Assembly: GCA_018242605.1 (NCBI GenBank)
Contig: JAFEBP010000005.1
Span: 334,861-398,860, forward strand
DNA: 64,000 nucleotides
Source of the DNA: Planctomycetota bacterium
GTDB taxonomy: Bacteria; Planctomycetota; Phycisphaerae; Phycisphaerales; UBA1924
Direction of reading: 5' to 3'
Shown in pieces: positions 45,202 through 54,630 of this stretch. How positions within the stretch are numbered: position 1 is the stretch's first letter; every line of letters begins with the position of its first letter. The position numbers and the translations under genes are program-made. A model generated the notes under the pieces. The model was not told the DNA's origin, searched no databases, and saw only the letters and a list, made by a program, of their open reading frames with translations.

Positions 45202-46383
45202 GTGTCTCTCGCGAAGCAGAAGGTTCTGGTGGCAATGTCCGGCGGCGTCGACTCCTCAGTCGCCGCGGCGTTGCTCGTTCGCGAAGGCTACGACGTCGTG
45301 GGCTGCTTTATGCGTCTCGGGTCGCCGGGCGAGACGCTCGACGAACTGATACCCGCCGAGGAGGCATGCGCCTCGTCGCCCGGCAAGATCAAGATCGGTC
45401 ACCAGGGATGCTGCTCGATCACCGATGCAGCGGACGCAAGGCAAGTCGCGGCCCAACTCGGCATCCCGTTGTACGTCTGCAACTTCAAGAAGGACTTCGG
45501 CCGAATCATTGACTACTTCGCCGACGAATACGCCGCCGGCCGAACGCCGAACCCCTGCGTGCGCTGCAATGACTGGCTCAAGTTCGGCAAACTCCACGAT
45601 TACGCTCGCCAGATCGGGGCCGAGAAGGTGGCGAGCGGGCACTACGCTCGCATCGAAGCTTCCGAGGACGGCTCTTCCCGCCTGATGCGAGGATTGGATC
45701 ATTCCAAGGACCAGTCGTACGTCCTGTTCGGCGCTCCGCGTGACCGATTGGGCTCGATGATGTTCCCGATCGGCGGGCTCCCCAAGCCGCGAGTGCGAGA
45801 TCTCGCGAGGGACTTTGGTTTCTTCCTGCACGACAAGCCGGATTCGCAGGAGATCTGCTTCGTGCCTGACAACGACTACGCATCCCTGGTCGAGAAGCGC
45901 AGACCCGGTCTGGCGCGCCGCGGCGATGTGGTCGACGAATCAGGCGTGAAGGTCGGTGAGCACGATGGCCAGCACCGTTTCACGATCGGTCAGCGCCGCG
46001 GCCTGGACATTTCTCTCGGCCACCGCGTGTACGTGGTCGCCAAAGACGCCCAGAGCAACACCGTGACGATCGGTTCATCGCAGAGTCTGCTCTGCGGTTC
46101 ATGCGGCGTTTCGGAGGCGAACTGGCTCGTCAATCCGCCCGCCGGTGCGTTGAACGTGCTAGCCAAGTTCCGGTACAACACTCCCGCCGCGCCCGCCCTT
46201 GTGACCACGCTGCCCGATGCGGCATCTCCGGGTCCTTCCGGTCGACGAGGGCGATTCCATATCCGCTTTGCGCAGCCCCAGACCGCGGTCGCCGCCGGAC
46301 AGGCCCTGGTCATGTACGACGCGCAGGAGCCGGATGTCGTAGTCGGCGGCGGCTGGATAGATTCGGTTGAGCGCAGTCGGTAG
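45202..46383 (+). CDS. mnmA: tRNA-specific 2-thiouridylase
   Basis: A 393-aa PP-loop enzyme that thiolates U34 of Lys, Glu and Gln tRNAs, using ATP and a persulfide donor. The N-terminal ATP site is AMSGGVDSSVAAALL. The catalytic Cys are in NPCVRCND and DSQEICFVP, and FTIGQRRGLDI marks the central domain; a C-terminal beta-barrel follows. Start is GTG at 45202. Relative to E. coli MnmA there is a roughly 20-residue insert after the first strand (ETLDELIPAEEACASSPG). Confidence 0.95.
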   Translation: MSLAKQKVLVAMSGGVDSSVAAALLVREGYDVVGCFMRLGSPGETLDELIPAEEACASSPGKIKIGHQGCCSITDAADARQVAAQLGIPLYVCNFKKDFGRIIDYFADEYAAGRTPNPCVRCNDWLKFGKLHDYARQIGAEKVASGHYARIEASEDGSSRLMRGLDHSKDQSYVLFGAPRDRLGSMMFPIGGLPKPRVRDLARDFGFFLHDKPDSQEICFVPDNDYASLVEKRRPGLARRGDVVDESGVKVGEHDGQHRFTIGQRRGLDISLGHRVYVVAKDAQSNTVTIGSSQSLLCGSCGVSEANWLVNPPAGALNVLAKFRYNTPAAPALVTTLPDAASPGPSGRRGRFHIRFAQPQTAVAAGQALVMYDAQEPDVVVGGGWIDSVERSR

Positions 46384-46425
46384 CTGCAACCAGGTTCGCC
46401 GCCAGAGGTGAATGCCGAATGAAAA

Positions 46426-46451
46426 CGGCCCGGCGCATCCGCGCCGGGCCG
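46426..46451 (-). terminator. Intrinsic terminator between mnmA and secreted protein gene
   Basis: CGGCCCGGCGC (46426-46436), loop ATCC, then GCGCCGGGCCG (46441-46451) make an 11-bp perfect GC stem. On the minus strand it is followed by TTTTC, so it best terminates the secreted dockerin-type gene that stops at 46484; it also lies after mnmA on the plus strand and may act in both directions. Confidence 0.75.
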
Positions 46452-46483
46452 AGTGTGCATTAAATGACTACGCGACTGGCTGC

Positions 46484-49114
46484 TCAGCAGGAACCAAGCT
46501 CCCACGCCGCGAAGAACACGCCGATATCGGTGCCGTCAACACCGCCGTCCTGATTGACGTCGGCGCCGAAGAGCCCCAACTCCCAATCGGCGAAGAACGC
46601 GTCCACATCGGCGCCGTCCACGCCGCCGTCATTGTTATAGTCCGCGATGCACGGCGGGATGCAGGTGAGCACGAGCGTGCCAGAGCCGGTCGCGCCATTG
46701 AAACCGCCGACGCGGAGCGTATAGAAAGAGCCCGCGGTCACCGGTATCGTGATCTCGGTCTGGTTGCCGCAGTCGTCATCGGAGCAGGCGAGGAGCCGGG
46801 TATCGAGCGACACGCAGTTGTTGCCCGAATACACCGCGATCTTCGTATCCCACCCCGCGGTGCCGCACGTGCTGATCTGCAGGTGCCCATCGCACTGGCT
46901 GGGGTAGTTGTACCAGATTTCGTTCGTGATCTGGTTGTTGCCGAAGAAGTTGCACGCCGCGTGCGTCGGGCCGTCCGTCGATGCGCCGAGCGTGGAGAAC
47001 GCCGTGGCGCCCAGACCGATGCCGGCGCGATTCTGGCAGTCATCGTTGATGGGCGGAACAATGCCGCCCCCGCCTGTGACGTGGAGCTTGTAGTTGCCGG
47101 TGTTGTTCTGGTAGCCGCCGACGCGGATCCAGTAGGTCGTGCCCGCCGTCATGGTCAGCGAGACCGACGATTGGAGCGAGGAGCCTGTGCCGCAGTTGAA
47201 GTCGTCATTGCACGCCAACTGGGTCCCTCCGCAGCCGCTGTGCACCGAGACAACGGTGTCGTAGCTGCTGCTGCAGGTATCAACCCGGACAGTTCCGGTG
47301 GTGGTGGGGCGGTATTTGTACCACACGTCACCGCCCGTGGAAGTAACGCAACCGACCGAACCGTCGGGCGTGGCGAGCGCCGTCGAGCCCGTCACCTCGA
47401 CACCCGCCGCGACCCACGCCGCGTCGGCGCAGTTGTCGTTGACCGGCGGGACCGGGCCGCAGTTGGGGCCCGAGATGTTCATCGTGACATCTCCCGACGC
47501 GCCGTTGTACCCGCCCACGCGGATGATGTACGTCGCGCCGGCGGTGCCGGCGAAGGTGAGCTGAGACTGCAACCCGGTGCCGCCGCCGCAGGCAAAGTCG
47601 TCGTTGCACGCGATCGCCGAGTTGGCGGTCGTCGGGCAGGTCGCGTACACCGCGAGTTTGGTGTCGAAGCTGCTGCCGCACAGGCTCACCGTTTGCGTCC
47701 CGGTGCAGGTCGGCGTGTAGCGGAACCAGACGTCGGAGAAGATCTGATCGGGGTTCGTGCCCGTGCCGCAGTTCGTCTGCGTCGGGCCGTCGGTGTTGCC
47801 GTTGGCGGTGCTGAATGTCGTGGTGCCGGTGCCGACATCCGCTGCAAAGTCACACGAATCATTCAGCGGATGCGGCTGACCATCGGAACTCGGGGCGATC
47901 GTGTTGACCGACACCCCCGACGGAGTGCCCGTGCGATACAGACCGATCGTCGCCGGGCCGCCGGCGGGAGGAACATTGCAGTCAAAGCGGAAGTTGTAGA
48001 GTGTGTCCCAGCGCAGCGCGTTGGCGTTCGCGGCCGTCGGGTTCGCCGCGGCGAACTCCACCGAGCCGCCGGTCACGGTCATTGACCAATCCGTGCCCTG
48101 GTACAGATCCTGCTCGCCCGAGTGGTAATCTACGTCGTGGAAACCCAGGTTCTCGACGATGGCGCCGGCCGGAATGGGGATGCTGAACCGCGCCGCGCTG
48201 CGGTGGCTGGTGAGATTCTCAACCGCGTATTCGTAGTGCCAGCGGTTGGCGCTGATCTGCGTGACCTTCGCGCCCACCCAGAAGCGGCCGTCGCTGGGAA
48301 CGTCAACGCTGGCGAGATACACGCCCGGATCGGGCACACCGGCGCCCAGGCCGTGATCCTTCCACGCCGCGATCGCAGGCTTGGTCCGTTGTGTTGTGGA
48401 GCCTGAAGCCAGCGAGATGTTGTAGTTTGGCGTGGCGCCGGTGTTCGCCACCGTGATGCGGCGGTACGACTCGTTGTTCGTGTTGTTGTGGGCCGAGGTA
48501 TCGTCGAGAGCGACGTACATGCTCGAGACGAAGTACAACTCGGTAAAGTTCGGATCGTCGACCAAGTCGGACTCTCTGACGATGAGTCGTTTGTACAAGT
48601 CCACCGGCGTTGCACTCGAGTCGCTCAGCGTCGAATAGGGGTACGGGAACACACCTGTAGAGACATTGACGTCGGACTTGGGGCCCAGTCGGCTCTGGGA
48701 GCCGTTTAGACTCGCCGAGTAGGGATCTGAGCATCCCGGCATCAGTGTGCGCCCGGTGTTGTCCGGATTCGGGCACGAACCGCACACCGTGCCCTGCAGC
48801 GCCGTGAAACCGTGTTTCAGCCAGGATTGTCCGATTTGCTCGAATCGACCGTCGCGCAAGCGGTACATGTTCCCCGAGATCACCGGGTGGTGGTTAGTGC
48901 TCGAAATCCATTCCAGCGGCGTATCTCCCTGATTGCACGACACCGTGCCAACCGAGTACCCACGGCGCCCGCCGATGGCCGCGGCGCTTGTCCAGTTAGC
49001 GACCTCGTACAGGTCACCGACGATCACGTCAGGGCCGGCGGCCATGGCCGTGGAAACACACGCCGCAACCAGGGCGGCGACAGGAAAAAACCCCGACCTC
49101 ACGGTTTGCTTCAT
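46484..49114 (-). CDS. Secreted repeat protein with GC-type dockerin C-terminus
   Basis: An 876-aa exported protein from the ATG at 49114, chosen because it opens a classical signal peptide (MKQTVRSGFFPVAALVAACV, cleaved after AMA) and has a GAGAGGA-like site upstream. The N-terminal half is an unrecognised beta-rich domain. Then come three related modules of about 120 residues, each with CNDDF- or CSDDDC-like calcium-type loops and a YxIRVGGYxG strand, resembling bacterial pre-peptidase C-terminal domains. The last 60 residues hold two EF-hand-like loops (NNDGGVDGADVDAFF, NQDGGVDGTDIGVFF) and end ELGSC. GC-type dockerins are thought to mark export or anchoring; the function of this protein is unknown. 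Confidence 0.8.
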   Translation of the reverse strand: MKQTVRSGFFPVAALVAACVSTAMAAGPDVIVGDLYEVANWTSAAAIGGRRGYSVGTVSCNQGDTPLEWISSTNHHPVISGNMYRLRDGRFEQIGQSWLKHGFTALQGTVCGSCPNPDNTGRTLMPGCSDPYSASLNGSQSRLGPKSDVNVSTGVFPYPYSTLSDSSATPVDLYKRLIVRESDLVDDPNFTELYFVSSMYVALDDTSAHNNTNNESYRRITVANTGATPNYNISLASGSTTQRTKPAIAAWKDHGLGAGVPDPGVYLASVDVPSDGRFWVGAKVTQISANRWHYEYAVENLTSHRSAARFSIPIPAGAIVENLGFHDVDYHSGEQDLYQGTDWSMTVTGGSVEFAAANPTAANANALRWDTLYNFRFDCNVPPAGGPATIGLYRTGTPSGVSVNTIAPSSDGQPHPLNDSCDFAADVGTGTTTFSTANGNTDGPTQTNCGTGTNPDQIFSDVWFRYTPTCTGTQTVSLCGSSFDTKLAVYATCPTTANSAIACNDDFACGGGTGLQSQLTFAGTAGATYIIRVGGYNGASGDVTMNISGPNCGPVPPVNDNCADAAWVAAGVEVTGSTALATPDGSVGCVTSTGGDVWYKYRPTTTGTVRVDTCSSSYDTVVSVHSGCGGTQLACNDDFNCGTGSSLQSSVSLTMTAGTTYWIRVGGYQNNTGNYKLHVTGGGGIVPPINDDCQNRAGIGLGATAFSTLGASTDGPTHAACNFFGNNQITNEIWYNYPSQCDGHLQISTCGTAGWDTKIAVYSGNNCVSLDTRLLACSDDDCGNQTEITIPVTAGSFYTLRVGGFNGATGSGTLVLTCIPPCIADYNNDGGVDGADVDAFFADWELGLFGADVNQDGGVDGTDIGVFFAAWELGSC

Positions 49115-49388
49115 CGAGAATACCCGATCCTCTCTCAAGTTGTGAAAATGGGCGACAACTGTCGCCGGGACTCAGATACTACACACGACACGCTCTGTGC
49201 CCCACGAGAGTGGCAGAACTTCCCAAGTTTACACAATTTTGCGTGGGATGCAAGCGTCTTCTCTCGCGATTCGCAAGGAATCTGTCCCAACAACCCGCAC
49301 GTTCGCGAGATGTTCTCTCGGTCACGCCGAACTCAAACCGAGCCGCTCTCCGATCAGATTGTCACCAAATAGACCTATAACTCGCCAA

Positions 49389-50198
49389 TCACCGCTTGTT
49401 GCGATGGGGTCTCATCGGTTCTGGCTGCGGCGGCTTCTGCTCAGTGGGTCCAGATTGGGACGTGCCGCGTTCCTTTTTCATGATGAATAGGTAGTTGAAA
49501 CCGCGCAGGAAGAAATTCCCCTCTTCCGCGGCCTTCCGCCAGTTTCCACGGTCGAGCTTTTGGTTGTGTCTGACCACGCTGATGATATCGATCGGCTTGA
49601 AGTGTTGCCGCAATATCGCGAACAGCTCGAACCCGATCGGCATGAACACGCCGATCCCGCTTTGACGTTTTCGCCAAGAATCACTGACGTACAGCGCCAT
49701 GTACCGACGATCCTTGAGCACCCGCTCGATTTCCCCGATCACGCTCTGCATCGCTCCGAAATAATCGCGTCCGCCGTAGTCGCCCGCTGCATCGAGTTTG
49801 CCGATGCAGCGGGGGTCTTCCGAGTAGTTCACGTGCGTCGAATAAGGAGGGTCGATGAATGCAAAGTCGATACTCCCGTCCGCGAGCGGCAGCGAACGTG
49901 CATCCGCCTGGGCGATATCGGGGCGGGAGGGCGCCAAATCAAATCCCACGCCGCGGCGGCCAAGGTCGGCACAAACATCCAGGGTTGTGCCGCTCCCACA
50001 CATCGGGTCAAGAACGACATCCCCTTCTCGGGTGTATCGCTGAAGCAACTGCCAGATGACCCAAGACGGCGTAGCCCCGACATATCCCTTATCGCCCTGC
50101 ATCCGTTTTTCGGTCTGGGAAGCGACCACGCCCTTCTTTCCCACGGCCCGTGCCGGGTCGTAATGCTGCGAGGGGAACTCCCAGAGCGTGGTGGGCAT
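49389..50198 (-). CDS. Stand-alone DNA methyltransferase
   Basis: About 269 aa from the ATG at 50198 (the frame reaches 50240). SAM-dependent amino-methyltransferase motifs are present: DPMCGSGTTLDVCADLGRR (motif I) near residue 75 and FIDPPYSTHVNYSED (motif IV, DPPY) near 130. The order FxGxG before DPPY and the small size fit N6-adenine or N4-cytosine enzymes with little room for a separate recognition domain. No restriction gene is adjacent; the neighbours are a secreted protein and a peptidase. It could be an orphan regulatory methylase. Its Arg/Pro-rich C-terminal tail is unusual. Confidence 0.8.
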   Translation of the reverse strand: MPTTLWEFPSQHYDPARAVGKKGVVASQTEKRMQGDKGYVGATPSWVIWQLLQRYTREGDVVLDPMCGSGTTLDVCADLGRRGVGFDLAPSRPDIAQADARSLPLADGSIDFAFIDPPYSTHVNYSEDPRCIGKLDAAGDYGGRDYFGAMQSVIGEIERVLKDRRYMALYVSDSWRKRQSGIGVFMPIGFELFAILRQHFKPIDIISVVRHNQKLDRGNWRKAAEEGNFFLRGFNYLFIMKKERGTSQSGPTEQKPPQPEPMRPHRNKR

Positions 50199-50298
50199 GA
50201 TGCGGAGGGTCGGGCGGGGTTGCACGCCTAGAGCGTACACCCCCAGAGTCCGCGCCGGGCTATCCGCCGTATCCGGCTCCGCCTACTACCCTCCGCCC

Positions 50299-51552
50299 AT
50301 GCCCTATCAGTTCCGTCAAGCCACGCTCCCGAACGGACTCACGATCATCGCCGAGATCGAGCCTTCGGCTCACTCCGCCGCGGCTGGTTTCTTCGTGAAG
50401 TCCGGGGCCCGCGACGAGTCGACCGAGGTGATGGGGGTCAGTCATTTCCTCGAGCACATGATGTTCAAGGGCACGGCGGACATGACGGCGGCAGAACTGA
50501 ACCAGAGATTTGACGAAATCGGCGCCCGTAATAACGCTTTTACGAGCAACGAAATTACGTGCTTTTACGCGCACGTTCTGCCGGATGCGATTCGTCCGTG
50601 CGTGGACCTTCTGGGTCGGATGATGCGGCCGGCCCTGAATCAGAGCGATTTCGACACCGAGAAGGGTGTCATTCTCGAAGAGATCGCGATGTACAAGGAC
50701 AATCCCTTCTGGGTCCTGTACGAGGCGTGCACCGAGAAGCACTTCGGGAGCCATCCGCTCTCGCACCGAGTGCTCGGGACGAACGAGACGATTACGGCGC
50801 TCCAGCGGGACCAGATGCTCGCTTACTTCCAGTCTCGTTACTCGGCGGACAACACGGTGGTGGCGCTGGCAGGACGGTTGGACTTTGAAGCGTGTGTCGA
50901 CCAGATCGCGGGGCTGTGCGGTTCCTGGCAGTCCACGCGGGTCGGCCGCGACAATCGCAAGCCACCGACGCCGGGCGGGCATCTGGATCTGACGGATCCC
51001 AAGATCACCCGGGGCTACGTGCTCGCCATGTGCGATGCGCCGCCGATCGCGGACACTCGGAGATACGCCGCGGCCCTGCTCGGGCAGATATTCGGCGCTC
51101 CCGACAACAGCCGGTTGCACTGGTCGCTGCTGGAGACGGGCTTGGCTGAGGAGGCGCAGGCCAGCTTCGATCCGCACGACGGGTACGGCGATTTCTTTGT
51201 GTACGCGAGCGGCGAGCCGGAGCGGGTCGGAGAGATATGGGAGACGATTCAGAAGGAACTCGATGGGCTGCGCGATTCGCTCACTCAGGGTGACATCGAT
51301 CGGCTGCTCAACAAGTTTGTGACCGGCACGACGATCGGCGCCGAGCGGCCGCATGATCGCATGCATCGGCTCGGGCGGTTGTGGGCGTACTTGGGAGAAT
51401 ACACCCCTTTGGAAGAAGAGTTGGACCGGATTTCTCGCGTGACGCTCAAGGATCTCCGCGAGGTACACGAGGCGTTCGGCTTTCAGCCAGTGACCACCGG
51501 GCGGCTTCTGCCGGGCGAGGCTACGTCCGAAGGGTCTCCACAAACCGATTGA
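50299..51552 (+). CDS. M16-family zinc peptidase
   Basis: A 417-aa protease of the pitrilysin/mitochondrial-processing-peptidase family. The inverted zinc motif HFLEH is at residues about 54-58 (VSHFLEHMMFKGT), with the third ligand Glu in KGVILEEIAMYKD about 75 residues on. The C-terminal half is the inactive sister domain (QGDIDRLLNKFVTGTTIGAE). Size and layout match single-chain bacterial processing-peptidase homologues such as PqqL/YmxG-like proteins. ATG 50299 is the family start; longer in-frame starts to 50188 overlap the divergent methylase. Its 3' end overlaps recO by 32 bp, tail to tail. Confidence 0.93.
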   Translation: MPYQFRQATLPNGLTIIAEIEPSAHSAAAGFFVKSGARDESTEVMGVSHFLEHMMFKGTADMTAAELNQRFDEIGARNNAFTSNEITCFYAHVLPDAIRPCVDLLGRMMRPALNQSDFDTEKGVILEEIAMYKDNPFWVLYEACTEKHFGSHPLSHRVLGTNETITALQRDQMLAYFQSRYSADNTVVALAGRLDFEACVDQIAGLCGSWQSTRVGRDNRKPPTPGGHLDLTDPKITRGYVLAMCDAPPIADTRRYAAALLGQIFGAPDNSRLHWSLLETGLAEEAQASFDPHDGYGDFFVYASGEPERVGEIWETIQKELDGLRDSLTQGDIDRLLNKFVTGTTIGAERPHDRMHRLGRLWAYLGEYTPLEEELDRISRVTLKDLREVHEAFGFQPVTTGRLLPGEATSEGSPQTD

Positions 51553-52276
51553 GCGCGGATTGGTCGCCTTCAAATACCCAGGAAAAATAGGACGCGAGAA
51601 AGCGGACGGCTCGCGTCATGGTTGCTTCGTCGGCCGAGGTGGTCTCGCCGCCGGCCAGCCTTCGCAGTTGGATGAGCGTTTCCTGGCGGACGCGCCAGAC
51701 TTCTTCGGGATTCGCCGTAGACGCGGCGGCGTCGCGGGAAAATCCGCCAAGCCCGGGGATGAATGCGTAGACCGCAGCTTCGGCGAGGGCGCCGTCCGCC
51801 CGTACATCGCGGGAAAGCTCGGGAAGGTGGCCCGTTTCAACAAGCGCGGACCAGAGCAAGTTGAGAACCGCTTCGCGGTCTGAGTGTGTCGTTCCGAGCA
51901 TTCTGGCCGCGGCGGTCAGTGAGTCGAAGAGGCCGGGGTGGGGGTCTTGGTCGCGGATGCACCGTTGGATGATGTCGAGCAGGGCCATCGCGGCGTGGAA
52001 CGCGCTGAGCGTGCGGCGTGCGGCGGGAAAGGTCTCCAGAAGGTCCCATGAGGTGAGTAGGGAGAGCGTGTCGCCGGGCTTGAGGCTGACGATCATCTCG
52101 CCCCGGGTGAGGGCTTCGAGGCCGCCGGAGAAGGCGGAGTTCTCCCGCTTTGCGCCTTTCGCGACGCAACGGACAACACCGGTGTTCCGCGCGAACAGCG
52201 ACACCGTCTGGCTCGTTTCCGACCAGTCCCAGACACGGATACAGAATGCTTCGTCTCTGACGAGCGGCACGGGCAA
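51521..52276 (-). CDS. recO: DNA repair protein RecO
   Basis: A 251-aa mediator that loads RecA on gapped DNA in the RecFOR pathway. An N-terminal OB fold (DEAFCIRVWDWSETSQTVSL, then FARNTGVVRCVAKGAKRENS) matches the RecO signature, with the KGAKR basic turn. The helical C-terminal domain follows (LPELSRDVRADGALAEA). The zinc cysteines found in some RecO proteins are absent. The gene starts 20 bp after the CBS gene stop, suggesting cotranscription, and converges with the M16 peptidase with overlapping ends. Confidence 0.88.
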   Translation of the reverse strand: MPVPLVRDEAFCIRVWDWSETSQTVSLFARNTGVVRCVAKGAKRENSAFSGGLEALTRGEMIVSLKPGDTLSLLTSWDLLETFPAARRTLSAFHAAMALLDIIQRCIRDQDPHPGLFDSLTAAARMLGTTHSDREAVLNLLWSALVETGHLPELSRDVRADGALAEAAVYAFIPGLGGFSRDAAASTANPEEVWRVRQETLIQLRRLAGGETTSADEATMTRAVRFLASYFSWVFEGDQSALNRFVETLRT

Positions 52277-52296
52277 CAGGGTACGGTGGCCGAGTT

Positions 52297-52734
52297 CTAG
52301 CCGCGGGCGATGTAGTCGTGCAGCGCCGAGAGCGTGAAGTTGAGGGATTCGCTCTCGAAGGCGTTAAGGTCTCCCATCGAGATCAGGCCCATCAGTTTGT
52401 GATTTTCGTTGCGCACGGGAACGTGGCGGATGCGACGTTCCTTCATGATCGTGCGGAGCTCTTCCATCTGAGTGTCGGGCGTGCAGTAGAGTACGTCGCG
52501 CGTCATGACCTCGGCGACCTTGGTGGTGCCGGGGTCTCTTTCTGCCGCGATGACGCGGGTCAGCAGGTCACGCTCGGTCAGGATACCGACAACGCTCTGG
52601 GCATCATCGAGCACCAGCAGCGAACCGATCCGGCAATCATTCATCTGCTTGGTGGCTTCGAGCACGGTGGCGAAGGGCCACGTCCAGTGCGTCTTTCCGG
52701 GTTTACGACTCAAGATGTCTCCGACGGTCGTCAT
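52297..52734 (-). CDS. CBS-pair domain protein
   Basis: A 145-aa protein made almost entirely of two CBS domains: residues about 20-70 (DCRIGSLLVLDDAQSVVGIL, TERDLLTRV) and 80-130 (VLYCTPDTQMEELRTIMKER, HKLMGLISMGDL). CBS pairs bind adenosine nucleotides and usually act as energy sensors. There is no attached catalytic domain, so the partner is unknown. It is upstream of recO on the same strand. Confidence 0.88.
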   Translation of the reverse strand: MTTVGDILSRKPGKTHWTWPFATVLEATKQMNDCRIGSLLVLDDAQSVVGILTERDLLTRVIAAERDPGTTKVAEVMTRDVLYCTPDTQMEELRTIMKERRIRHVPVRNENHKLMGLISMGDLNAFESESLNFTLSALHDYIARG

Positions 52735-52810
52735 GGCAGTGGCTCCTAACTACCCGACTCCTCCGGTTCCAGTATGACATGAACGACCGCGAATTGAAAG
52801 GGCAAAATGG

Positions 52811-52844
52811 AGAAAATACGCGGGCGATCTGGTCGCCGCGTATT
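52811..52844 (-). terminator. Intrinsic terminator of glyA
   Basis: AATACGCGGGCGA (52815-52827) and TCGCCGCGTATT (52833-52844) pair over 12 bp with one bulged G and a 5-nt loop. On the minus strand, about 30 bp after the glyA stop, the stem is followed by TTTTC and further T-rich sequence. Confidence 0.7.
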
Positions 52845-52875
52845 CACAAACTGCGAACAGTTGCTCGGTAAACGT

Positions 52876-54180
52876 TTACGCGGGCAAGGGGAACCTCTCG
52901 CACAGGTTCGCGACCTCGGCCTTCACTTCGCCGCTGGTCTTGGCGAGGGCGGCCTCGCCGGCGAGGCCGGCGGTGAGCACACGGTCGATCCAAGATGCGA
53001 TCTGCTGCATCTGCGGCTCCTTGAAGCCGCGGGTGGTGGTGGCGGGAGTTCCCAGGCGGATGCCGCTGGTGACCTTCGGCGGGCGGGGATCATCAGGGAT
53101 TCCGTTCTTGTTGCAGATGATGCCCGCGCCTTCGAGCCACTTCTCAGCGTCGGAGCCTGTGAGGTTCTCGTTGCGGGCCCGCAGGTCGACGAGCATGAGG
53201 TGATTGTCGGTGCCGCCGGTGGTGCAGCGGTAACCATGAGATTTCAGTGCCGCGGCGAGCGCGGCCGCGTTTGTGACGATCTGCTTGGAGTACGTTTTGA
53301 ACTCGGGTTTGAGGGCTTCGCCGAAGGCCACGGCCTTCGCGGCGATGACATGCATCAACGGACCGCCCTGTGCGCCCGGGAAGACCGCGCGATCGATCTT
53401 CTTGGCAAGTTCCTCGTCGTTGGTGAGGATGAGGCCGCCGCGGGGGCCGCGGAGGGTCTTGTGCGTGGTGGTTGTCACGATGTGGGCGTGGGGGAAGGGC
53501 GAGGGGTGCACGCCTGCGGCGACCAGGCCCGCGATGTGGGCGATGTCGGCCACGAGCAGTGCGCCGCACTCGTCGGCGATCTCGCGGAACTTCTTGAAGT
53601 CGATGACGCGGGGGTAGGCCGAGTAGCCGCAGAGAATCGCCTTGGGCTTGTGCTCCAGGCAGACCTTGCGGGTAGCTTCAAAGTCGATGCGCTCATAGTC
53701 GGGGTGCGACTTCTCGTAGTGGAGGGGGTAATGCACGGGTTTGAAGTAACGCCCGCTGAAGTTGATCTTCATGCCGTGGGAGAGGTGGCCGCCGTCCTTG
53801 AGAACGAGGCTCGCGAACGTGTCGCCGGGCTCAAAGATCGCCTGCATCACCGATTGATTGGCCTGCGCGCCGCTGTGTGGCTGAACATTCGCGAACTTGG
53901 CGCCGAAAAGTTGCTTGGCCCGTTCGCGTGCGAGTTCCTCGGCCTGGTCGTTGAAGATACAGCCGCCGTAGTAGCGGGCGTTGGGATATCCCTCGGCGTA
54001 CTTGTTGGTGAGGCACGTGCCAACGGCGTGCATGACGGGGCCCGAGACATGGTTTTCGCTGGCGATGAGCTCGATGGTTGTCGCCTGCCGACGAGCCTCG
54101 TTGGCGATGATCTCGGCGATGGCGGGATCGGTCTTGCGGAGCAGGGCGAGCACAGAGTCGGTGATGGGGTCGTTGGCCAT
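52876..54180 (-). CDS. glyA: Serine hydroxymethyltransferase
   Basis: A 434-aa PLP enzyme interconverting serine and glycine with tetrahydrofolate. Family motifs: [42 protein letters not shown], and the PLP lysine in [14 protein letters not shown]. The C-terminal [13 protein letters not shown] is intact. The start is the ATG at 54180, where the family N-terminus [14 protein letters not shown] begins; the frame stays open 140 codons further but that part is Ser/Pro-rich and overlaps a repeat region. The upstream region carries three spaced repeats that may regulate it. Confidence 0.96.
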   Translation of the reverse strand: MANDPITDSVLALLRKTDPAIAEIIANEARRQATTIELIASENHVSGPVMHAVGTCLTNKYAEGYPNARYYGGCIFNDQAEELARERAKQLFGAKFANVQPHSGAQANQSVMQAIFEPGDTFASLVLKDGGHLSHGMKINFSGRYFKPVHYPLHYEKSHPDYERIDFEATRKVCLEHKPKAILCGYSAYPRVIDFKKFREIADECGALLVADIAHIAGLVAAGVHPSPFPHAHIVTTTTHKTLRGPRGGLILTNDEELAKKIDRAVFPGAQGGPLMHVIAAKAVAFGEALKPEFKTYSKQIVTNAAALAAALKSHGYRCTTGGTDNHLMLVDLRARNENLTGSDAEKWLEGAGIICNKNGIPDDPRPPKVTSGIRLGTPATTTRGFKEPQMQQIASWIDRVLTAGLAGEAALAKTSGEVKAEVANLCERFPLPA

Positions 54181-54630
54181 GGGTGGGGATGGTAGAGAGG
54201 TGGACGGGGACTGGTCACCAGGTGCGAACTTGGGCAAGTGGCGCGTGCATGAACTTTTGGTCTTGCGAAGGTCCGCCATGTGGAGACGGCGGTGGGTGGC
54301 CCGAGTGGTCCTAGCGGGACATGCGGGTGGAGGATGCTTGCGTTGCGCATGAACTTTTGGTGCATGCACGCCCTCTTCCGAAGGTCGCCGAGTGAGCGGA
54401 ATTGCAGCCAATTCAGGCGATTGGAGCGGTTCTGGCGTCGGCATTGGCGAGTTTGAACTTTTGGTCAGTGTCAGCCAATGATGGTTATCAGACGTTTTGA
54501 TGGAGATGGAAGATCGTTGCGGGCCGTGGTCAACCACGGCTCGTTGTTGGTACGCCCGCACCCCGGGCCTGGAGGCGACTTTGCTCGGATGTGGCGAGTT
54601 TGAGCGCACGTTCGTGGCGCACAGGCACGA
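54181..54630. other. Intergenic region between glyA and first FG-GAP gene
   Basis: A 450-bp gap between the glyA start and the stop of the upstream minus-strand gene. It contains the three TGAACTTTTGGT repeats and presumably the glyA promoter. I looked for a glycine-riboswitch core here and could not recognise one. No short gene is convincing. Confidence 0.5.
54249..54465 (+). repeat. Three direct repeats of TGAACTTTTGGT about 100 bp apart
   Basis: TGAACTTTTGGT occurs at 54250-54261, 54350-54361 and 54454-54465; the first two copies are extended on the left (CATGAACTTTTGGT). The spacing is 100 and 104 bp. The repeats lie upstream of glyA in an AT-richer pocket and each is followed by unrelated sequence, apart from a loose CGAAGGTC motif after copies one and two. 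Confidence 0.7.

Noticed and set aside
46412..48085. Long plus-strand open frame (557 codons) antisense to the secreted dockerin protein
   Set aside because: Composition is Arg/Ala/Val-rich low complexity and the opposite strand has clear domains and a signal peptide.
54181..54470. Possible glycine riboswitch upstream of glyA
   Set aside because: No recognisable tandem aptamer cores were found; the region's structure is explained by the three short direct repeats.
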